A DNA stretch of 64,000 nucleotides from Prostheceraeus crozeri (lineage: Eukaryota; Platyhelminthes; Polycladida; Euryleptidae). Made by a program: the position numbers and the translations under genes. A model generated the notes under the pieces. It saw only the letters and a program-made list of their open reading frames with translations. It did no database searches and was not told the DNA's origin. Shown piece by piece: positions 53,904-64,000 of the stretch (position 1 is the first letter of the stretch; every line of letters starts with the position of its first letter). The stretch is taken from the NCBI GenBank assembly GCA_907163375.1, contig CAJQUW010005576.1:51376-115375 (forward strand), given 5' to 3'.

Positions 53904-56900
53904 ATGGCTGATTTGTCTAGTTTGAAAAGAAAACGAACAGTCACTCGAACTAAAGTATCGAAAATATTAACAAGTGCAGAGAGAGCAATACAAGTGAGCG
54001 ATGTGAATGAAATGCAAGTATCTTTGAGTTTATTAAAGTTGACCTATGATCGTTTAAAACAGCTGAACGAGGATTTAGAACCGTTCATCGATGATGAAAA
54101 CCTTGAAGAAGAAATAGAAAGCACACTTGAATATGATAAGAAAATTGAGTCAATAATTTTTAGCTTGGAAGAGCAATTAAAAATTAAGGAGGTTTCAAAT
54201 AATGCAAACGCAGATACGCACGCATGTCCAAGTAACTTATCATCTATTATTACAAGTAATCAGAAAAGGAGTATGTTACCAAAATATGAGCCAGAGTCTT
54301 ACGACGGCAGTGATGTCACGAAGTTCAAGTCCTTTCTCGAACGCTTCGAGAGAATGATAAGCGTAGTAGACGATGATGCCGAAAAGCTAAGTTTTCTAGA
54401 AATGTACACTAAAAATGTACCAAAAGAAATCGTGCGAAGTTGCATGAATATAGCTCCCACGTTAGGCTACAAACAGGCTATAGCGTTATTAAAAGAAAAA
54501 TACGGTAATGATTATTTGATTACAAACACTTTACTACAGAAAATTGAAGCTTGGCCGATAATCCAGCCTGAAGACGGATTATCATTAGAAAGATCCAGCC
54601 TTTTCCTTAGAAGTTGTGTTCACAGCATCGATCGCATATCGAACTTAGAAAGACTGAATAACCCTAATGAAATTCAAAGAACGACAGAAAAACTACCACT
54701 TAACTTGCGAGAAAAATGGCGAAATACAGCATTTACTCTAATAGAGTCAAAGAAAAACATTGTCTTCACTGATTTGGTGGATTTTATAGAACGAGAGGCA
54801 AAGATTCTCACAATGCCAATTTTTGGTGAGCTTAAGTATTCAACTAATCATGAACAAGAAAGACTCACAAAACACGTGTCATTTGCTACTGGTCTATCAA
54901 ACGAAAATGAATATAAAAGAAGAGATCAGAAGTTTTGCGAATTCTGTGAAAGAAAGAACCATTATTTGAATGAATGTTTCAAATTTGGTAAACAGGCTAT
55001 TGAGGAGAAAAGAGTGTTTATTCGGAAACATTCACTCTGTTTTGGATGTCTTCGAATGGGCCACCTTTCCAAGGATTGCAAACAAAGATTGACGTGTGAT
55101 ATTTGCAGCAGAGGGCATCCTACTTCACTTCACATTCGCAAAGATTCTTCCACTACTCAAGATCAAACGCATGACAATACCAACGAAGAAACCGTATCAG
55201 CATTCTGTAACAAGGATAATGAAACTGGGGCCGGTGGTAAGAAAAAGATAGCTCTGGCTCTTTTTCCCGTGCAACTTCGCATCAAAGGACAGAGTGAGAG
55301 CATCATAACTTACGCCGGTTTAGATAACTTCAGTACGGACTGTTTCTTATCGGAGGATTTAGTTAAACAACTCGGTATCAGTGGTGCAAAGACCATGATT
55401 CAATTGACAACTATGGAACACAAGAAGAGTCCTACATCGACATATGTTATAAATCATCTGGAGATTTTGGACCTTGATGAGAATACCACTTTCGCACTCC
55501 CATCAACTTTCACAATGCCTGAATTACCCATTTCGAAACAGGACATACCTTCAAAAGAAGAAATTATGAAAAATTATGAAATTATGAAATTATATCCCAC
55601 TCGATTTTGTGCGTGCAGAAGTTGGCATTATGATAGGTGCAAATGTACCCGAAATTGATGAAACCTCTAGAAGTCATATACGCAAACACAAATGAACCCT
55701 ACGCCACGAGATATGCTTTGGGGTGGGCTATTAATGGACCTATTTCTAACTCCGAAATTACATAAATAAAGGTAAATCGTACAAAAGTCTATTATCAAGA
55801 TATCGCAACAAAATTGGATATTATGTATTCACATGATTTTAAAGATTCAAACGTAGTCGGTTTCGGTCCATCAATCGAAGACAACATGTGGGAGAATCAC
55901 GTAAGTTCTACAATAAGGTTCCACGATGGACATTATGAAATCGGATTACCCCTTCGCGAAGAAAAACCAGGTGTACTCGATAATCGTCAACAAGCAATAA
56001 AGCATTTGAGTTTCTTGAAAAGACGTCTGGAAAATAATGTACAACTTTGTCAAGATTACTGCAGTTTCATAAACGATATGATTGAAAAGGGATTTGCAGA
56101 GAAATCACAGAATTCAGAGCAGCAGTCAAAATCATCATGGTATATAACTCATCACGGCGTATACCATAAAGTCAAAAGGAAGATACGAGTGGTTTTAATT
56201 GTGCATTGAAATATAAAGGAATTTCATTGAATGATATGTTGCTTCAAGGACCAGATATGACAAACAACTTACTTGGGATTCTTCTGCGATTTAGGAAAGG
56301 AAATATTGCCTTCTCTGGGGACATTGAGAAGATGTTCTATCAAGTCAAATTTCCCAATGAAGATCGTAATCTCATGAAGTTTTTGTGGTACCCAAACGGA
56401 GATTTGAGAAAGAAACCCATGGAATACCGTTTAACGGTTCATGTATTCGGAGCTGTTTCTTCTCCTAGCTGTGCAAATTATGCTCTCAGACAGGCCATTT
56501 CACAATGTGATGATCAAAGTATAGCTCAGCTATTAATAAGAAATTTTTATGTTGACGATCTCCTTCTTTCTGTTGATGATGAAAATGAAGCGATCAAGAT
56601 TATCGACACCGCTAAACTTGCATGTCTCAATGGAGGATTTAATCTAACCAAATTCTCAAGCAATTCATCCAGCTTACTGAAATCATAATCAGGAGATTTA
56701 AGTCCAAGTGATAAAGTTGAGCAAAGCATCAAGGAGAAATGTGATATAAGTATTCAGAGAGCGTTGGGTGTAAAATGGAACGTAGAATCGGATACTTTCG
56801 GATATAAAATTGAAATCAAAACAAACATATTTACGAGAAGAAGCGTATTATCTGTTATATTTTCCATTTACGATCCTCTTGGTTTTGTATCACCGTTCAT

Positions 56901-57914
56901 TTTGACAGCTAAATTGATATTTCAAGAATTATGCAGACTTCGTATCAGTTGGGACGAGCCATTGACCATTGAACAGGAACAGAAATGGCGGATTTGGATC
57001 TCAGAAATCCATAAGTTGTCAGACTTTGAAATACAAAGATGCTATAAGCCCATTCATTTGAAGGTAAACTCATGTGAAATACATATATTCTGTGACGTAG
57101 CGAAGATGGTTATGGAGCCGTAGCATATGCTCGTTTCAATAACTCAACTAACGATGTTCATTGTTCATTCGTTCTGGCCAAAGCCCGAACTTGTCCATTA
57201 AAGCCGATGACCATACCTAGAATTGAACTAACTGCAGCTAGGCTGGGAGTCCAAATCAAATGCATTCTCCAGAAGGAGCTCGAAGAGGCGATGTGTATTG
57301 AGAATTATGTATTTTGGACAGACAGCACTACGGTACTGAAATATATTCGCAACGAGAATTGCCGCTTTCACCGATTTGTATCAAATAGAGTTGCAATCAT
57401 ACGAGAGCATTCTCATCCTGATCAGTGGAAATATATTCCCTCAAAGGTAAATCCTGCTGATCATGCTAGTCGAGGAGTCGATATGTCAAAGTTCACTGAT
57501 TTGAAAGAATGGAAACAAGGTCCCTCATTCTTATGGTCTCCAAAGTCAGAATGGCCTAACGATGATAAGCATCGTAAAGTAAATCCCAATGATCCAGAAA
57601 TAAAGAAGTCGAAACAAATGGCGTATAGCTGCTTCACTCGATCAGAGACATCTCCAATCGAACGGCTTTTCGAGTCATCATCTTCATGGTATCATTTGTT
57701 GCGGAAAGTAGCTTGGTTATTAAAAATCAAGGAATGCTTGAAACTAAAACTACAATTGGAAAGAAGCTTATCGCTGAATGACCTTCAAATAGCTAAAAGC
57801 GCAATTTTCAAATATATACAAGAAATATTCTTCTCAAAAGAATTAAATGATATTCATCAAGATAAGACTGTATCAAGGAAAAGCAGTAGTAAGCAAGTGA
57901 CAAGCACCAGATAG
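53904..57914 (+). mobile_element. BEL/Pao LTR retroelement, broken
   Basis: Parts in order: a gag region with a BEL-type N-terminal helical domain (DUF1759-like, YDGSDVTKFKSFLERFERM), two CCHC-like knuckles (CEFCERKNHYLNEC, CFGCLRMGHLSKDC) and an aspartic-protease-like segment (ITYAGLDNFSTDCFLSEDL), together 53904-55658. Then reverse transcriptase (SGDIEKMFYQVKF, NFYVDDLLLSVDD) and RNase H (FWTDSTTVLKYI, KVNPADHASRG) up to about 57914. No integrase and no LTR pair are visible, and the right side stops near the piggyBac border. It is a fossil with roughly half a dozen breaks, probably older than the Polinton. Confidence 0.88.
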
Positions 57915-58331
57915 CGCAAGATGGCAGCCGTTTCCCACCCTACCCCCCCTACCCCCTACCCCCCTCCTTAACCCTTTCACAGCGGCTAATGTATTGAAAA
58001 ATTATTCTTTCACATGCGGATGGCTCGCTGTGCGAGTCATAAGAAGTTTTCCTCTCAGTGCGGCATGGCCTGCTCTACGAGCCATAAAATTCAGCGGGAA
58101 AACACGTGTTAAAGTGATAAGATAATGAAGGACGAAATGTTGATAACTTTGGAGAACATTTTTTTACTTGGGGCGTATCGGTATCTCTTATCGCAAAACA
58201 TGTCATTGTCATCCAAACGTTGACGCGGAAACCCTTTTATCTCAAACAGTGCATTTGCTAATATTTGGCTAATAAACCTGATTTCTTCAGAACTGATTTT
58301 TTTCCAACTGAGATTGTGAACACTAACTATT

Positions 58332-60080
58332 ATGTACCGCAAACGATATTCACTGGATCGTACTGTAGAATTGATCTGCCTAAACAGTGACGACGAAATG
58401 GATAATGTTAGTGAAAGCGACTCTGATGATTCAGATCAGTTTTCTGATCTTGATGACTCCGTCCTACCGCAGTTGACTATGTTGCCGCCCGATCCATCAC
58501 CTGTTAATTTTACGTCATTCGCCAAAGCTGATTCTCCACCTATTCTCAAGGATTCTTTCGTGTCCTCCGCTTCCGGCTCCGCTGCTGTTTCTCGCACGAC
58601 TTCTGCTCAAATTGCCAGTCCGTGGAAATTTGTCGAAGAGGCGAACGATAGTCGCTCGGAGCTCCCACCCTTTCTCGGTGCCGCAGGTCTTCGAACAACA
58701 TACGAAGAAGCAATGCTGTCAAACACAAGTGATGTTGACATTTGCAGAAGTGCTCTCAGTTTTTTTATTACGGATGAGTTAATCGAAACACTTGTGCAAT
58801 TTACAAATATTCGTGCTTCGATCTATCTTCAAACAGAAGCTCTAAAGCCCCATTCTCGCTTTAGAAATTGGACTAATTGCTCTTTCGCCGAAATGAAGAA
58901 ATTCATCGGTATTGTACTGCTGATGGGCGTCGTGAGGAAGCCTCAACTCACTGACTACTGGAGTACTGATGATTTAGTTTGTACTCCCTTCCTTCACTCC
59001 GAATTTTCTCTTACACGAGATCGTTTTCTCTTGATTTTACATTTCATTCGATTCGCAAATTATGAAAATCTCGGTGGCGAAGAGAATTGTCTTCGTAAGA
59101 TTCAGCCATTTGTTAACTTGATTCGTTCGATTTGTAAGGATGTGTATAGGCCATCTCAGAATGTGACTGTGGACGAGTCTTTACTTTTATATAAAGGTCG
59201 GCTGTATTTTAAACAATACATACCGGCGAAGAGAAGGCGCTTCGGAATCAAAATTTATTTTTTATGCGAAAGTGACTCTGGTTTTACATTGAACTTTTCA
59301 TTTCACACTGTAAAAGCAGATCATGATCAGTTTGCCTCCGCTTGTTCCAGTCTCAGTGTTTCGGAGCGAATCGTTGTTCATCTTTGTGATGAACTATTGG
59401 ATTTAGGATACACTGTTTGGTGTGATAATTGGTTCAACAGTGTCAGGTTGGCCAATTATTTATTATCAAGAAGAACGCTTTTAGTCGGCACTATTCGTCC
59501 GAACCGTGGTGTCCCGCCCATGCTTCAGGAGGCCGTGGTAAATGTAAGAGAGACAAAGTTTTTGCGTTCGGACGACTTGCTTCTATCTAAATTTTGTGAT
59601 AGAAAGTCGTCTGGACAGAAAATTGTTTTTATGATTGATACAAAAAACAAAGTTGCTCTTTCCGATTGTCAGCGTGTTATAAAAGGTGGAAAGAGAATAA
59701 TTTTTAGAAAGAGTACTACCATGTCGGAGTATAACAAATTTATGGGAGGAGTTGATCGTGCTGATCAAATTTTACATACTTATGACGCAACTCGAAAATC
59801 ATACCGCTGGTTCCATAAAGTGTGCATACATCTTATTCAACGAATGTGCCTCAATGCCCACATTGTTTATTCCATTTACGGGGGCCAGGAAAATTTTCAA
59901 AATTTCTTAATGTCATGTGTTCGTCTCTTTCTGTGTGAAACAGGGGTAGGGATGCAACCTCTTATACCTCGAAATTGCGTCGTGGGCTTCAAACCTCGCA
60001 TTTTTCCTTCTACGTTTCAACCAAGAGGAAATAACATTATCCGACGAAGTGCAGTGTGTGTTATTCACTTGGTAGATTAA
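58332..60080 (+). CDS. PiggyBac transposase, open frame
   Basis: 582 residues from ATG 58332. An acidic N terminus (VSESDSDDSDQFSDLDD) is followed by the DDE_Tnp_1_7 domain with catalytic aspartates at about 281 (NVTVDESLLLYKGR), 365 (YTVWCDNWFNS) and 475 (MGGVDRADQ). This family excises precisely and inserts at TTAA. The frame stops at VCVIHLVD, just where the Cys-rich C-terminal finger should start. Downstream bases still encode fragments of that finger in shifted frames, so the last domain is lost or frameshifted. A better-preserved copy of the finger lies at 60908-61030. Confidence 0.93.
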   Translation: MYRKRYSLDRTVELICLNSDDEMDNVSESDSDDSDQFSDLDDSVLPQLTMLPPDPSPVNFTSFAKADSPPILKDSFVSSASGSAAVSRTTSAQIASPWKFVEEANDSRSELPPFLGAAGLRTTYEEAMLSNTSDVDICRSALSFFITDELIETLVQFTNIRASIYLQTEALKPHSRFRNWTNCSFAEMKKFIGIVLLMGVVRKPQLTDYWSTDDLVCTPFLHSEFSLTRDRFLLILHFIRFANYENLGGEENCLRKIQPFVNLIRSICKDVYRPSQNVTVDESLLLYKGRLYFKQYIPAKRRRFGIKIYFLCESDSGFTLNFSFHTVKADHDQFASACSSLSVSERIVVHLCDELLDLGYTVWCDNWFNSVRLANYLLSRRTLLVGTIRPNRGVPPMLQEAVVNVRETKFLRSDDLLLSKFCDRKSSGQKIVFMIDTKNKVALSDCQRVIKGGKRIIFRKSTTMSEYNKFMGGVDRADQILHTYDATRKSYRWFHKVCIHLIQRMCLNAHIVYSIYGGQENFQNFLMSCVRLFLCETGVGMQPLIPRNCVVGFKPRIFPSTFQPRGNNIIRRSAVCVIHLVD

Positions 60081-61562
60081 AAACAAACTACCGTATTTTG
60101 ATGCCTGTCAGGAATACCGGGACTTTGCATTGACTAAATGTTTTGGTAAACTACCATCTCAAAATAAATTCTTTTCACTTTTATTTTATCTTTTATGGTG
60201 GTTAATTGGAATATTTATCATGTGAATGACGACATGTTTCAACCATTCAGACGATACATAGAAGCTCAAGAATAACGCGTGCTTCCATCATTGGAACTTG
60301 ATTGTAGCCATGTTTGTTAAATTTAGAGTACTAGGCGTATGTTTAAATTTTAGAGGTTCTAATCGTACTTGTAAAATTTGTAATCAAGGGATATAACGTT
60401 CAATGCATTTTAGATTTGATGGTTTTTTGGAAATTCGATAACATGTACTAAGAGTACTGTGGACATAATGATATTTCTTTTTTCATACATATATAAGACC
60501 AAATAATAACCTTCTGAAGGTCAATCTAGATTAAATTTCTTTGTTCAATAATGAATTAAACCCAATGACGAAAGGAAAAATTCAGAATTTCTTGTATCTC
60601 TGTCCGCCTTGTTTTCTATTTTAGTTTTAAAATTAAGTACGTATATGTTGATACTTGCATTTTCACAGTGGATTACATGCAATAATTTAATAAATGAAAC
60701 ATTATAATTCAATTATAATCTAATCAACTTTCGTAGTTCAGATTTATTCAGCCACATCAAAGTTATTAGTCAAACCTATAGCTGACCGCCCACTCGGAAA
60801 ATTCAAGAATATATTATTATGATATATATATGTATTATACATTCAAGACTGGAATATAGATATTTTGAGAAATAACTTGGAGAGGATATAAACATTCATC
60901 CGACTAAAGATGCCGTGTGTGTTATTCACTTGTAGGTTTAAAAAAAACTACCGTATTTTGTGATGCCTGTCCAGATAGAAAACCGGGGACTTGCATTAGT
61001 CCATGTTTTGGCAATTACCACTCATATTGCATCATCCATTAGCTTTCTTCGTTATTGCATGATCAATCTTGAAGATAGTAAAAAGTCACTATGTGGGATC
61101 ATATATTAAAATTATGTTTTTTTAAAGAAGTCTTTCAGTTGCACGAATAATTCTCATTTGGGGATTGGAGGGAGACCTTCAATATTTGCTATTTAAAATG
61201 AAAAAACTCCGTTTTTCTTTAGCTGATCAGGAAAAGGTGCGATAAATGCATCGTTCGATCTTAAAAATATCGGAGGTTATTCTATCTAAATGACAAACAG
61301 TGAACTTGCGGGAGGCCTACAATCCAATGCCCTGAATAAAAATAGTGCAATTACAACTTGAATTTATCAGCGCTTTAGGGTGCCGTTGTGAAAAAGGATT
61401 TCGAGGAAAAATCTGAATTTTGGGTGTTCCACATACATTATTTCCAATCTATTCATATGCTAAGCGCTTACATGCAAGAACAAGTAATTACTACTGTACA
61501 CGGATATGTGCAAAACTTCGCCCTTAAATCTAACTATGCTCCGTCTACATTTTGCATTGATG
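60081..61562. other. PiggyBac 3' region with a duplicated transposase tail
   Basis: Bases 60908-61030 repeat 60045-60165 with changes. Read in one frame they give a cysteine finger (YSLVGLKK, FCDACPDRKPGTCISPCFGN) of the piggyBac C-terminal type. Otherwise noncoding. Confidence 0.5.
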
Positions 61563-62423
61563 CATGGGTCTTAATAAAAATTAATTGAACCTCAATTAAT
61601 GGATGTCATTAATTGATTGCGCTGAATGTCAGTTATCAGTTAAATTTATTGTATTCACTCATTATCAATTAAGTGATTGTTTTCATTTCCAATTTTCAAT
61701 TCAATTGTTTGCGGCAGGTCCAATATCTATTGATTGATTGATTCATAATCAATTAATTGGTTCAATGTTTTTATCAAGTTTCACTCTTGTAATATATATA
61801 GCATACAATTCACCTCGATTTGCGCTTCCTTCTGCGCATCCACTATACAAATTCATTCGCTGACTCAATCTGACACTCTCAACTCTCTGATCTATTACTG
61901 CATATTCTTCAAACATGATTGCCCTTAACTTGTCAAGCTTCGAAGGTCATTATCCATGGACAACTAGATATTATAGGGGAGGGTCAAAGCTGAGAAGTTC
62001 ATAAAACGATGATAATTATCTGAAATCTGAATCAATAAAATCAGTGAACATCAAAACTATGGGGATGCCAAAATGATCATACAATATTAATAACCGGCAT
62101 TTTAATGATTGAATCGAGTTCCAATATGAATACAATTATTCTAGGTACTCTATTTTTTGAAAATATAGGCCTACTTGTTTTTCCATTTGACTAATTAAAT
62201 AATTTATCGATCAGTTAATTAATAAATTCGATTATCAATTAATTGATTGGGTATCAATTTTCAATATCAAATTTAATTGATTTCTGTAATTCCAATTAGC
62301 AAATTAATTGATTGACCAGGAGTCCAACTGCTAATTAATTGATTAGTCAAACTTTCCAATTAAAATTTAATTGATTTGGACAGAGCAGAATTTAATTGCC
62401 AATCAATATTTTGATGGGACCCC
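61563..62423. mobile_element. AT-rich miniature element with 10-bp target duplication
   Basis: TGCATTGATG lies directly on both sides (61553-61562 and 62424-62433). The ends are imperfect inverted repeats around GGGTC (GGGTCTTAATAAAAATTAAT on the left, complement of GATGGGACCC on the right). The interior repeats AATTAATTGATT many times. The duplication length (about 8-10) suggests Mutator-like or hAT. It is nested inside the piggyBac element. Confidence 0.7.
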
Positions 62424-62433
62424 TGCATTGATG

Positions 62434-63877
62434 TAGGCCCGCTATATGCTATGCATCAGTTGCACATATCAAAAACCACTACACATCAAACAAATTGAAA
62501 AAATTGAATGATAGCTTGCTTGTGAAGAATTCCATAATTACAATCCAAACATTGAACACTATACAAAACGTAGATCACGACAACGCTTCTTTACTCTACA
62601 AAATTCATCAAAATCATAGGAATTTTGTTTTGATGAAAGTTCGAAAAAACATATTTTTTCAATTATACATTCCGAATACTCACTTCATATCCAATTTCTT
62701 GTTACTATGTGTTTCAAGCACTCCAACGATCTGAGATTTCACCACCAAAAGTTGTCAAAGTGTATCTGAATCCAACTGATTAGTTGCCCTATTTCAGCAA
62801 CGACTATTCAAAATTCCTTGGTTGAACAGTGGATATGATGTAAAGCATCCTCAGCCGGTTCTGACATTTTGTCTCTGTATACACTGGCGCCCCCCCTATA
62901 TGGATACCATGAATTACACGAAATGATGGCAAAACAGCTGCTTCCCAATTGCCCCGCATTCTCTATCCTCTCACCGACAATGTTATTCAGCCCGCCAGGT
63001 TGAATAGTAGCCTTATGCTTGTAGCATTTTGAAGCTGATAGTTTAAGCGTCGACACCGGTTGCCGATAATTAAGAGAGTCTTGCGATAACGCACCTAATA
63101 TAAGTGCTGATTGTTGCATAAATCTTAGAGGAGACGTCCAAGAAACAAGAAGGGAATCAAAAAATTAACGCTGAAAAAAAAAATTTGATTTCGCTGCTTC
63201 TTTACAATAGCTACTTTGGAATCAAACCGAATCACTTAAAAGCCGTACAAACAGATTTGCTAATCATCATTAAAAATCGATTGGAATCAATTCACAAACT
63301 TAACACAAGAAAATAAATAGATATGCAGGGGAATGCTGTGAATACCTATACCCGCCACGCCACTGGAATTTATTTCTTATTATAAAAATGGTCCTATGCA
63401 CTGAATCCTCTCTTAGCGAACATGTTAATTTGTGGCCTATCTGCCCTACGTAGATTCTCACTTTACTGTATGGCGACTTTTTTTGATGCTCTCTGTATAT
63501 TTTATTTCTGTGCATATTGGATAATATATTTTCGGCATCTCGCAGTTGACTTCTTCCTTTGATTATTTTTTAGAAAGCGAGGCGTATAGGTTGTTTGTCA
63601 TCGACCACGTTTATCCTTCATTCATACTTTCTAACGTTTTGATCACTCATTTGTTACTTTGTTATTTCAATCGGCAAACATCCAGAAAACAGGTAAAATT
63701 TCATTAGCGGGAACCTGGAGTACGGACGTGGCGTATCGGTGTCTGAGCCGGCCGATCAGGCGATATGTGATTAGGACCGAAAGGTGATAATAAACGCTCT
63801 GTCGTCAGCCCCTCAATACTGCCGCATAGGACAGAATTTTAAGAAATATCATCGCCGCAACACAGAGAAAGTTTTCG
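62434..63877. other. PiggyBac right portion, no gene recognised
   Basis: A minus-strand frame of about 100 codons (63119-62808) shows no motif. The right subterminal palindrome starts at about 63878. Confidence 0.4.
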
Positions 63878-63913
63878 TGGCTCGCTCTGCGAGCCATGCC
63901 GCAGTGAAGGGGT

Positions 63914-64000
63914 TAAGCGTGCTAAAGGTATATCAAAATCCATTGTTCACAAAATGAAACATCGGTCCTATAAGAAGGCCTATAAAAATAAAACTATAAC
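63914..64000 (+). mobile_element. Edge of a second Polinton: polymerase B fragment
   Basis: The last 87 bases read as a peptide with RAKGISKSIVHKMKH and KKAYKNKTIT. The polymerase of the main Polinton has RAKGISRSLVSNMKH and RKAYRNKNIT at the matching place, just downstream of motif C. The match starts flush with the TTAA at the piggyBac border, so the piggyBac element seems to have inserted in this gene. The rest lies beyond the window. Confidence 0.8.

Larger units (their letters stand above)
57972..63912 (+). mobile_element. PiggyBac-type DNA transposon
   Basis: TTAA flanks both ends (57968-57971 and 63913-63916). Terminal repeats are CCCTTTCACAGCGGC on the left and the inverse of GCCGCAGTGAAGGGG on the right. 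The palindromic subterminal motif GGCTCGC-N-GCGAGCC appears twice at the left (about 58020 and 58065, degenerate) and once at the right (about 63880). Length 5.94 kb is large for the family, partly because of a nested miniature element (61563-62423) and a duplicated transposase tail. Confidence 0.8.

Noticed and set aside
1-64000. tRNA, rRNA and CRISPR arrays
   Set aside because: No tRNA T-loop and anticodon arrangement, no rRNA core sequence and no regularly spaced short repeats with unique spacers were found. The tandem arrays seen have no spacers.

Overview
This window is AT-rich, intron-bearing animal DNA dominated by mobile elements. The mix (a Polinton/Maverick, a BEL/Pao retroelement, a GIY-YIG/Penelope-like piece, a truncated LINE, pogo/Tigger, hAT, piggyBac and several miniature elements) fits a marine invertebrate. 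The sequence alone does not settle the phylum, and no bacterial features are present.

Layout, left to right. A 637-bp direct repeat (1-637 and 5024-5660) brackets a decayed pogo/Tigger-type DNA transposon (1321-4303, TA duplication) and a 67-bp minisatellite. From 9395 down to 8001 on the minus strand lies an unrecognised host gene whose short exons chain in phase. Further right come a 197-bp tandem repeat, an inverted-repeat element (11634-12368), a 5'-truncated LINE (12850-13807) and a non-autonomous hAT element with an exact 8-bp target duplication (14767-15764). Long stretches up to 24.7 kb show little. A 155-bp fold-back element sits at 24901-25055.

The main feature is a Polinton at 25721-49037 with an exact 6-bp target duplication (GATGAA on both sides) and 1.6-kb terminal inverted repeats built from a 327-bp tandem unit. 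It looks young and nearly whole, with about two interrupted genes. A CCAAT-CCAAT-TATA promoter drives a plus-strand block: a spliced gene of unknown function, a RING protein, a DEDDh-exonuclease-like protein, a stand-alone copy of the polymerase N-terminal domain, a second RING protein, a basic pX-like protein, the packaging ATPase, an unknown protein, the integrase, a pVI-like protein, the major capsid protein and the maturation protease. Convergent to it is a minus-strand module holding a complete TATA-binding-protein homologue and two paralogues with a possible PC4-like fold. Two paralogous Polinton structural-type genes follow. The protein-primed DNA polymerase B lies on the minus strand and has a promoter with the same architecture as the left one. 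A spliced coiled-coil gene fires inward from the right terminal repeat. The TBP homologue, the PC4-like pair, the shared ATG mini-exon and the mirrored promoters together suggest that the element brings its own transcription-initiation apparatus. This is the most novel signal in the window.

To the right, the Polinton abuts a host-like terminal exon (49094-49366). Then come a GIY-YIG reading frame of Penelope type, a broken BEL/Pao element (53904-57914), and a TTAA-flanked piggyBac element (57972-63912) that carries an open transposase and a nested AT-rich miniature element. The last 87 bases match the polymerase B of a second Polinton that runs off the window edge.
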